Shown piece by piece: positions 7,469 through 13,394 of a stretch of DNA of 32,144 nt (position 1 is its first letter; each line of letters starts with the position of its first letter). Under the pieces are notes generated by a model. It was not told the origin of the DNA. It ran no database searches and saw nothing but the letters and a program-made list of their open reading frames with translations. The stretch is from Opitutia bacterium (lineage in GTDB: Bacteria; Verrucomicrobiota; Verrucomicrobiia; Opitutales; Opitutaceae). The stretch lies in the NCBI GenBank assembly GCA_947472765.1, contig CANJCM010000058.1, forward strand, positions 1 to 32,144, written 5' to 3'. The position numbers and the translations under genes were made by a program.

Positions 7469-8401
7469 ATGTCCTCCGCTGATTCCCTCTCGCGTCGTAA
7501 ATTTCTGAAGCTGACCGGGGGCGCGGCCGCCCTTGCGACCGTCGGCAGTACCGTGGCCCCGGCGGCCGAGCCGGCCTCGAGCGTCCCTCCCGTCCGGGCC
7601 GGCCGCAGTCAGCCGCGCCGGTTCACGATCGACTGCCACCTGCACTACCAGGAGCGGCCGTTTTATTTCGAAAGCATGCTGACGTTCTACAAGGAACGGA
7701 ACGCCATGGGCTGCTGCAATGGCTGGCGCGCCCAGTTCCCCGCCATCGTCGAGGCGGCGAAGAAACATCCCGATGTGGTGATTCCGTTCGGCCGCATCTC
7801 GGTCGACGATCCCAATGTCCTGGGCGATCTCGATTACTTCGCGGCCAACGGCGCCAAGGGCATCAAGCTCCGCGATCCCCGCTATAATTGGGACGACGAG
7901 CGTTACTTCCCGATCTACGAGCGAATCCAGAAGCACGGCCTCGTGGGCCTGTATCACACTGGCATCGCCGGGTTCGGCACGCTCGGATTTCCCCGCATGC
8001 GGCCGGAGTATCTGCTCACGATCGCGGCCAAGTTTCCGGAGTACCAAATCATCTGCGGCCACTTCGGTAATCCCTGGTATTCCGAAGCCGCCGAGGTCGT
8101 GCGCTGGTGCAAGAACGTCCATTGCGACATCACCGGCTCGACGCTCACGAAGTTGCAGGGCCGGCTCGCCGAGGTGAAACAGTACCTCTGGTGGGAAGGG
8201 CCCTCGCAGCACAGCGCGCCCGACACGGTCTACGCGTTTGAAAAGATCGTCTTCGGCACCGACGAACCGCCGGAGAAAATCGACAACATGCTGAGCCGGA
8301 CCGAGGACATGCTCGAGGCGTGTCAGGTGCCCGAGGACACGCGTCGTCGGATCTACGGCGGCACGATGGCCAAGCTGCTGAAAATTCCGGTCCCCGCCTA
8401 A
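7469..8401 (+). CDS. Tat-exported amidohydrolase-2 family metal-dependent hydrolase
   Basis: The ATG at 7469 gives 310 residues starting with a Tat signal (SLSRRKFLKLTGGAAALA). The upstream in-frame extension to 7268 runs through a repeat element and is not coding. The fold is a TIM-barrel amidohydrolase of the PF04909 type. The metal-site motif DCHLH is near residue 50, GLYHTG is mid-protein, IICGHFGNPW supplies the later histidine, and FGTDEPP supplies the catalytic aspartate. The family hydrolyses or decarboxylates cyclic and lactone-like substrates; the substrate here is unknown. It follows the Gfo/Idh/MocA gene by 223 bases, separated by a family 2 repeat. The context suggests joint work on a sugar or lactone outside the cytoplasm. 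A bidirectional terminator follows. Confidence 0.92.
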   Translation: MSSADSLSRRKFLKLTGGAAALATVGSTVAPAAEPASSVPPVRAGRSQPRRFTIDCHLHYQERPFYFESMLTFYKERNAMGCCNGWRAQFPAIVEAAKKHPDVVIPFGRISVDDPNVLGDLDYFAANGAKGIKLRDPRYNWDDERYFPIYERIQKHGLVGLYHTGIAGFGTLGFPRMRPEYLLTIAAKFPEYQIICGHFGNPWYSEAAEVVRWCKNVHCDITGSTLTKLQGRLAEVKQYLWWEGPSQHSAPDTVYAFEKIVFGTDEPPEKIDNMLSRTEDMLEACQVPEDTRRRIYGGTMAKLLKIPVPA

Positions 8402-8446
8402 GGGCGACGCTAGGGCCAAGGCCTCCTCCCTGCCGAACGAATCCCC

Positions 8447-8475
8447 AAAGAAGCCGGCCTCAGGCCGGCTTCTTT
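8447..8475. terminator. Bidirectional rho-independent terminator between the amidohydrolase and upp
   Basis: AAAGAAGCCGGCC and GGCCGGCTTCTTT form a perfect 13-bp stem with a 3-base loop. It serves the two convergent genes; the A- and T-rich ends give short U-tracts on both strands. Confidence 0.9.
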
Positions 8476-8503
8476 GCCAGGTTCGCCGTGAAACGGCGAA
8501 CCC

Positions 8504-9124
8504 TTAGGTGCCGTAAAGCCGGTCGCCGAAATCGCCGAGGCCGGGGAGAATGTACTTCTTCTCGTTCAGCTCGCGATCGAGCGTCGCGATGTGAATGACG
8601 GTGCCGGGGTGGTGTTTCTCGACCTCGGCCACCCCTTCGGGCGCGGCCACGATCGAAACCAGCGTGGGATTCACCGCGCCCTGGGCCTTGATGACGTCGA
8701 GCGCCGACACCGCGGAGCCGCCCGTCGCCAGCATCGGATCGACGACGAAGACGTGCCGGCCGGCGAGCGGGGGAAGTTTGCAGTAATAACTCCGGGCCTT
8801 GGCCGTGGCGTGATCCCGCTCGAGGCCCACGTAGCCCACGCTCACGTCGGGAAAAAGATCGGTGAACGGCTGCACCATGCCGAGTCCCGCGCGGAGAATC
8901 GGCACCACCACGAGCGGCTGGTGCTTGAGCACGCGGCTGGTCATGCGCTCGAGCGGGGTCTCGATTACCTTCGGCTCGGTCTCGATTTCCGACGTCGATT
9001 CGATCGCGAGCAGCAGGCTGATCTGGTACGCCAGCGTGCGAAACGTCGCCGGCTTCGTGGTCTGATCGCGCAGGTGCGTGATGATGTGCGCGGCGAGCGG
9101 GTGATCGAGAATGTGGACGGGCAT
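8504..9124 (-). CDS. upp: Uracil phosphoribosyltransferase
   Basis: From the ATG at 9124 the protein has 206 residues, close to the usual 208-210. It joins uracil and PRPP to make UMP in pyrimidine salvage in the cytoplasm. The PRPP-binding loop VVDPMLATGGSA is intact, as are RAGLGM in the middle and the C-terminal uracil-binding stretch YILPGLGDFGDRLYGT. ERMTSRVL near the N-terminal third also fits the family. An in-frame upstream extension to 9235 has no family match. The bases before the ATG (on the coding strand GCCTCCCTTTTCCGCG) are pyrimidine-rich, with no Shine-Dalgarno sequence. It is convergent with the amidohydrolase and shares its terminator. Confidence 0.97.
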   Translation of the reverse strand: MPVHILDHPLAAHIITHLRDQTTKPATFRTLAYQISLLLAIESTSEIETEPKVIETPLERMTSRVLKHQPLVVVPILRAGLGMVQPFTDLFPDVSVGYVGLERDHATAKARSYYCKLPPLAGRHVFVVDPMLATGGSAVSALDVIKAQGAVNPTLVSIVAAPEGVAEVEKHHPGTVIHIATLDRELNEKKYILPGLGDFGDRLYGT

Positions 9125-9235
9125 CGCGGAAAAGGGAGGCGGGTTCGGGGGTTCCAGTAACCGCGGCTTCAAGCCGGCGTTGCCTGAGCTGGCAGACAAC
9201 GCGCCGAGCAAGCGCCCAACCGCGGAGCGGCTCAA

Positions 9236-9453
9236 GCCATGTTTGAGCCACCCCCCGCCCCGACGGGCACCCCTCTCGCGCCGGAACGATGCAGTGGAAA
9301 GAAACCGGCGGGTGTGGGCACCCGCCCTCCATGGCCGGAGAACTTTTCGTAGGACCTACGTTTCTCCTCTAAAGGAGCAATCAATGGAGGGACGGTGCCC
9401 TCACCGTCCAAGTCGGTATAATGTCCGACTGAACGTTCACCGTTCGGTGTAGG
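9236..9453. repeat. Composite paired-hairpin repeat, family 3 module, copy 1
   Basis: In order the stretch holds CACCCCTCTCG-CGCCGGAACGATGCAG, the hairpin GGCGGGTG-tgggc-ACCCGCC followed by CTCCATGG, a CGTAGG-a-CCTACG palindrome (about 9348-9360), CTCCTCT and GAGCAATC, then TGGAGGGACGGTG-ccct-CACCGTCC. The same modules in the same order occur on the other strand at 29395-29620. A third, shorter match covers 31945-31998. Confidence 0.8.
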
Positions 9454-9522
9454 GCCGGCGCTCGCCGCCGGGCCGGTTCTCGAATGAAGGACAGAGGCCT
9501 GCCGACGAGCGGCAGCCCTACA
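9448..9522. repeat. TGTAGGG-ended inverted-repeat element, family 5, copy 2 (75 bp)
   Basis: It starts TGTAGGGCCGGCGC and ends GGCAGCCCTACA, and it shares GCCTGCCGACGAGCGGCAG with copy 1 at 5337-5468. The middle is shorter and different, consistent with a deletion in this copy or an insertion in the other. Confidence 0.85.
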
Positions 9523-9706
9523 CCTTTTTGTGACTTTCCAAGTCCTCGTGCTCGTTATCGTAATCGTGCTCGTTCTCTCTCGTCCGACTCGAGCACGAGC
9601 ACGACTACTGGGACGTTCGCGAAACGGCCCAACTGCATCGTTCCGGCTCGAGAGGGGTGGCGCGAAGCGATGGGGTGTGTTCCGCAGCCAGGCGAAAAGC
9701 CACCCC

Positions 9707-9780
9707 TGGAGGGCCGGTGTCCCCACCGGCCAGTTTCAGGACGTCGAATGACTCTGGCGGGTGAGGGCACCCGCCCTCCA
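9707..9780. repeat. TGGAGGGC-ended paired-hairpin element, family 3, copy 2
   Basis: The hairpin GGCCGGTG-tcccc-ACCGGCC at the left faces GGCGGGTG-agggc-ACCCGCC at the right, and the element is bounded by TGGAGGGC and GCCCTCCA. An inverted version with both hairpins exchanged occurs at 23265-23337. Confidence 0.88.
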
Positions 9781-9798
9781 TTTATAGCAGCGCCACCG

Positions 9799-12225
9799 CT
9801 ATTCCTTCCGCAACGTCAGTGTGTGCACGGGCGGGCCCGGCAGGAACGGCGTTGGTTCGCCACTGGCCCAGGCGGAGTGCCCCGCTCGATAGAAGGGTGA
9901 AAGCGGATGTCCGCTTTGTCCACCGGGCATGTGAAAAATTCCCTCCGCCTCGCGGCCGGGGGAGACGACCATGCGTTCACTGGATCCGTGGTTCGGCGTC
10001 TGCACCCGGGGCATGTCGACGTCGCCCGGCAGGGGTTCGGCCGGCATGTCGAGCCAGCCCGAGAGAAAGGAGTACGACCGGCTGAACGGATGCCGCATCC
10101 GCAGCGTGTTGTGCCAGCCCCAGTTCGCCTGCGGCAGCTTCACGCCGTCGCGATCGACCGCGGCGATCACATCGTCAATGGCGGACACGAGCAGGTCGTC
10201 CCAGGTCAGAAATTCCGTGCTGAGCAGGTTTTCCGGACGGTCCCGCAGCAGCGTCCAAAGCGGCGCCTCCAGCGGCAGCTCCTCCCAGTCGAATTCGGGG
10301 TCCGTCTCCACGCACGGCGCAAAGATCGGCGAAAACACGCGCCGATAAACCGCGGCGCGAAACTCCCGCACGAGCCGATAACTCACGGCCTCGGTGCTGG
10401 CGCGGCCTTCCCACGTTTCCGTGAACTCCCGCAGCCGCGCCCGCGCCTTCTGCGGCGCGATCGCGGCGGGCGTCAGCGTTTTCATCAACAGCTCGTGCCA
10501 GGGCTTGAGGAACAGCGCCCGGTCGTCGAGCTGCACCGCCAGGAGATCCCGCGGCGCCGCCCCCCGCAGTTCCCGGAGGCGGTCGCGTATCTGCGCCGCC
10601 CGCGCGGGACGCGGATAGCCCCCATCGCCGATTTTCTGCAGCGCCGCGCCTCCCAGCATCCGCTGGTTGCCGGACCAGAGTCGATCGGCGGCGGGGTTGC
10701 CCGACTCGGTCCGTACCACGGGCACTTCCGCGGACGGAAGGAATCCATCCCAGCGCCGATCGCCATACGTCCACGCCACGGGGAGTCGTCCGTCGTAGCC
10801 CAAGCGCTTTGGCAGCCGGCCCATGATGGTCCAGGCCGCAGCGCCGGCGCGATCTGTGACCAGGAAGTTCAGCGCCGGGGTGCCAGCTTGGTGGGCGGCT
10901 TCGATGGCCTGCGTCACATTCTCCGCGTCCTCCATCGCCAGCAGTCCGAGGTTTGTAGCCGCCGGGTCATGCGCGGTCCACCGCAGCGCGAGCGGCTTCC
11001 CGAGATCGTTTTTCCCCACGACCGGCCCCCAGCGCGTCCAGCGATAACTCACCTTCACGTCATCGTCGCCCTTTACGCGGATCACTTCCTCGCGTTCGTC
11101 CATCGTCACGAGCTCGGCGCCGGGCACGAGATATTGGAAGACGTCGTTCGCCTCCACGACGATGACATCGCTGGTGTCGGCATAGGAGGCGGTCATGCCC
11201 CAGGCGACTTGGCCGTTGCTGCCCGCGATCATCAAGGGCGTGCCGGGCAGAGTGATGCCAGTGATCTTCCGCCCACCGTATTCGAACGACGCGCGGTACC
11301 AGGTGTTCGGCACCCCGAAGTCGAGGTGCATGTCGTTCGCGAGCAGTCCCGCACCTGAGGCGGTGGCAGAGCCGGCGAGGGCCATCGCGCTCGAGCCAGG
11401 CGCCGTGCCGGGTTCGCGCGGCCCCTCGAGGAAGAAAGCGGAATTGCGCGCCGTGCCGGCGTCGGCCGCCGCAGCATGAGGGGCCGCTTTCATCGTGCGC
11501 AGGTTCAGCACCTTGGGTCCGGGTATGGGGGCGATCGCCGCGGTGCTGCCGTCGAGCGCGGCGTCCGAGGGCGTTAGCAGTGGAGCAAAAAACGCGAGGC
11601 CCGGCAGGCCGAAGTGATCGCGGATCGTCATCACTGTGCGCTCGTAGCGGCCGGATTCGTCCTCAAGAACAAGCGCCATCGCCAGGCCGGCCAGAATGCT
11701 GTCCTCGGGGCGCCAAGGTTGGGGCTCCTGTCGGAGCATCAGATATTCGAAGGGCCGCTCGCCGAGCGCGGTGAGCCCCGCGTTTACTCCCGCCGTGTAG
11801 GCGTCGAGCACCGCGCGTTCACGGCCGGGCAGGGTGGCCACGACCTGTTCCGCGATCCGGCGGAAGCCATGGATGCGGCGCGCCCGATCGAGGCCCACGG
11901 CGCGAGTGCCGAACATTTCCGCGAGTTCGCCGGCGGCGCTGCGTCGCAGCAGGTCCATTTGAAAATACCGATCCTGTGCGTGCAGCCAGCCGAGGCCGCG
12001 CGCGACATCCGTCCGCTCGGGGCCGCGAATGGTCGGGACGCCCTGCATGTCCCGCGTGACGGTGACGTCGCCGGTCAAACCCGCGAGGGCTGCCGTGCCG
12101 TCGAGTTGCGGCAGGCTCGAGCGGATTCGCCAGTACAACCAGCCGAGGGCCAGGACGGCGACCACCAGCAGCACGCTGACGACGCTGGCGAGGAGACGGA
12201 ATCGCTTGGTGACTTCAGGATTCAT
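9799..12225 (-). CDS. Penicillin acylase family protein (Ntn hydrolase), membrane-anchored
   Basis: The 808-residue protein has an N-terminal membrane segment at about 11-31, then the A-chain region (VTVTRDMQGVPTIRG, LGWLHAQDRYFQMDLLRR, RAVLDAYTAGVNAG). It also has the family's B-chain landmarks: SGAGLLANDMHL at about 290-301, GWGMTASYADTSDV-like segment, and a C-terminal SGHPLSPFY. In this family the precursor cuts itself before a serine, which becomes the catalytic N-terminal nucleophile, normally in S-N-x-W context. Here the aligned site is S278 in GSSAMALAG, so the conserved asparagine and tryptophan are replaced. The protein probably hydrolyses amide bonds of acylated amino compounds, such as acyl-homoserine lactones or beta-lactam side chains, outside the membrane. 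The substrate cannot be assigned, and activity is less certain because of the altered motif. Confidence 0.93.
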   Translation of the reverse strand: MNPEVTKRFRLLASVVSVLLVVAVLALGWLYWRIRSSLPQLDGTAALAGLTGDVTVTRDMQGVPTIRGPERTDVARGLGWLHAQDRYFQMDLLRRSAAGELAEMFGTRAVGLDRARRIHGFRRIAEQVVATLPGRERAVLDAYTAGVNAGLTALGERPFEYLMLRQEPQPWRPEDSILAGLAMALVLEDESGRYERTVMTIRDHFGLPGLAFFAPLLTPSDAALDGSTAAIAPIPGPKVLNLRTMKAAPHAAAADAGTARNSAFFLEGPREPGTAPGSSAMALAGSATASGAGLLANDMHLDFGVPNTWYRASFEYGGRKITGITLPGTPLMIAGSNGQVAWGMTASYADTSDVIVVEANDVFQYLVPGAELVTMDEREEVIRVKGDDDVKVSYRWTRWGPVVGKNDLGKPLALRWTAHDPAATNLGLLAMEDAENVTQAIEAAHQAGTPALNFLVTDRAGAAAWTIMGRLPKRLGYDGRLPVAWTYGDRRWDGFLPSAEVPVVRTESGNPAADRLWSGNQRMLGGAALQKIGDGGYPRPARAAQIRDRLRELRGAAPRDLLAVQLDDRALFLKPWHELLMKTLTPAAIAPQKARARLREFTETWEGRASTEAVSYRLVREFRAAVYRRVFSPIFAPCVETDPEFDWEELPLEAPLWTLLRDRPENLLSTEFLTWDDLLVSAIDDVIAAVDRDGVKLPQANWGWHNTLRMRHPFSRSYSFLSGWLDMPAEPLPGDVDMPRVQTPNHGSSERMVVSPGREAEGIFHMPGGQSGHPLSPFYRAGHSAWASGEPTPFLPGPPVHTLTLRKE

Positions 12226-12298
12226 GCGCCGTCGGTCAGAGGGAAAAAATGATACGCGGACTGGCCATCCCAGTCGAACTTCGCTGCGGGAGCGACAC

Positions 12299-12757
12299 TC
12301 AGCTCTTCGCCGCCCAGGGCGGACTGGCCACCGGGTCGCGGCCCTCGTCGAAATCGATGTAGTCGAACATCGTCAGGATCGATTTGTCGCCGAGGTTGCT
12401 CTCATGGATCCGGCGCTGCAGCAGCGGAATCACGTCATCACGCCATCCGCGCTTCATCATGTAGCCGTTCCAAACTTCGGATTCCTCGTCGGAACGGCGC
12501 CCGCCGCGTTCTTCGGCCCAGGCCAATGCCTGTTCATCGGTAAGGCCGCGGCCGAGCACCTGCTCCTTGAGTTCGTCGTAGCTGATGCGGAGGAAGCTGC
12601 AGGTGCGGCCGTCGAAGCCCTTGCCGAGATTCGCGGCGTAATCCGCCACCGGCAGCTGGCCGGCGGAGTGCAGCCGCATCTTGTCGTACATGCGGCCGAA
12701 ATAAAAGAGGCGGCCAACTTTCGCGTAACAACTCCGCAGACCGGGAACGATGGGCAT
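12299..12757 (-). CDS. DUF5069 domain protein
   Basis: The ATG at 12757 gives 152 residues (MPIVPGLRSCYAKVGRLFYFGRM start). The longer frame to 12949 overlaps the downstream-strand membrane-protein gene in another frame and lacks family likeness. The protein matches DUF5069, a small soluble family common in Verrucomicrobiota. Recognisable parts are VGRLFYFGRMYDKMRLH, LGKGFDGRTCSFLRISYDEL and an acidic C-terminal DYIDFDEGRDP. Its function is unknown. It lies 73 bases upstream of the penicillin-acylase gene on the same strand, so co-transcription is possible. Confidence 0.85.
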   Translation of the reverse strand: MPIVPGLRSCYAKVGRLFYFGRMYDKMRLHSAGQLPVADYAANLGKGFDGRTCSFLRISYDELKEQVLGRGLTDEQALAWAEERGGRRSDEESEVWNGYMMKRGWRDDVIPLLQRRIHESNLGDKSILTMFDYIDFDEGRDPVASPPWAAKS

Positions 12758-12798
12758 GGCGCAGGTTGACGGGATCCGCCGAGCCGGCGAAGCCGAAA

Positions 12799-13083
12799 TT
12801 AACGCCGCCGCACCCGGGCGTAGTACACGCCGGTGCCGAGTGCGCCGAGCAGCCAGGTCGGGAAGTTGATCCAGAGCTGGTGAAAGGGCACCGGGTAGTG
12901 GGCGACGGCCCAGATCACCAGGACGTGTTTCACGGCGATCAGGATCCAACAGATGAGAATGAAACGTTCGACCCGCAGGTTCCGCGGCTCCGACGACGTC
13001 ACTCGCACCTCCTCGATGAACGGGTTGCGTTCGAAGTCAGAAGGCGGGCGGCCGGTGATCAGTTGGAGGAGATTGGCGAACAT
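12799..13083 (-). CDS. Small two-helix membrane protein of unknown function
   Basis: The ATG at 13083 gives 94 residues; a GTG at 13095 would add four. The N-terminal third is soluble (FANLLQLITGRPPSDFERNPF). Two hydrophobic segments follow: FILICWILIAVKHVLVIWAVAHY at about 41-63, which is longer than one helix turn and includes a His, and LWINFPTWLLGALGTGVYY near the end. The tail VRRR is basic. I recognise no family. It stops 41 bases before the DUF5069 start on the same strand, so the two genes are probably co-transcribed. Confidence 0.7.
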   Translation of the reverse strand: MFANLLQLITGRPPSDFERNPFIEEVRVTSSEPRNLRVERFILICWILIAVKHVLVIWAVAHYPVPFHQLWINFPTWLLGALGTGVYYARVRRR

Positions 13084-13152
13084 GCGGACCCGCACACGAT
13101 ACCGACAAAGCCGAAAAGGAAAACAGGGAAGCCAGTTCGCCTGCGGCGAACT

Positions 13153-13305
13153 GGCATTTGAAATTTGAGATCTGAGATTTGAGAACCGGACTTCGGGCGA
13201 GGCGTCTGACCGGTCGATGCCGGTCCCTTCTCAACTTTCAAGTCGCAAATCCCGTCGACGCAGGCGGCCGTTCCCTTTCAAATTTCAAATCTCAAATTTC
13301 AGATC
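13153..13305. repeat. A/T-rich inverted repeat with TTTGAAATTTGAGAT motif
   Basis: The left arm (about 13153-13183) is made of near-repeats of ATTTGAGAT. The right arm (about 13275-13304) reads the same words on the opposite strand (CAAATTTCAAATCTC). The arms are unusually AT-rich for this window. The stretch lies in the 311-bp gap upstream of the molybdopterin oxidoreductase, where no gene is seen. Confidence 0.7.
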
Positions 13306-13347
13306 CCCGGCCCCGTTGTCATTCATCAGATGACAACGGGGCCGGGG
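13305..13347 (+). promoter_or_regulatory. Perfect 18-bp stem-loop 47 bases before the molybdopterin oxidoreductase start
   Basis: CCCCGGCCCCGTTGTCAT at 13305-13322 pairs exactly with 13330-13347 around the 7-base loop TCATCAG. The stem is very GC-rich and has no T-run, so it is not a standard terminator for either strand. It could be an RNA leader structure, a protein-binding palindrome or another mobile palindrome; sequence alone does not decide. Confidence 0.75.
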
Positions 13348-13394
13348 GTGCGCGCGGGATTGAAGTCGTGGCAGCAGGCAATCACGGTCGGGAC

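Larger units (their letters stand above)
9125..9798. other. 674-bp mosaic of intergenic repeats
   Basis: I find no credible gene. The stretch is tiled by a composite dyad repeat (9236-9453), a TGTAGGG-ended element (9448-9522), a low-complexity GTGCTCG/ATCG tract (about 9540-9610), a second copy of a module also seen near 29395 (about 9640-9690) and a TGGAGGGC-ended element (9707-9780). Open frames across it, such as one at 9530-9751 giving alternating V, I and L residues, come from repeat composition. Promoters for upp must lie at the left end. Confidence 0.8.

Noticed and set aside
9530-9751. Frame encoding alternating V, I and L residues, resembling a membrane helix
   Set aside because: It is a translation of a low-complexity tract of GTGCTCG and ATCG words inside a repeat mosaic and has no plausible gene context.
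12766-13161. 131-residue + strand frame in the DUF5069 upstream region
   Set aside because: It overlaps the small two-helix membrane protein antisense, and its product has no hydrophobic segments or family likeness.
13179-13394. N-terminal extension of the molybdopterin oxidoreductase
   Set aside because: It translates AT-rich repeats and the 18-bp stem-loop; the family starts near the ATG at 13395.
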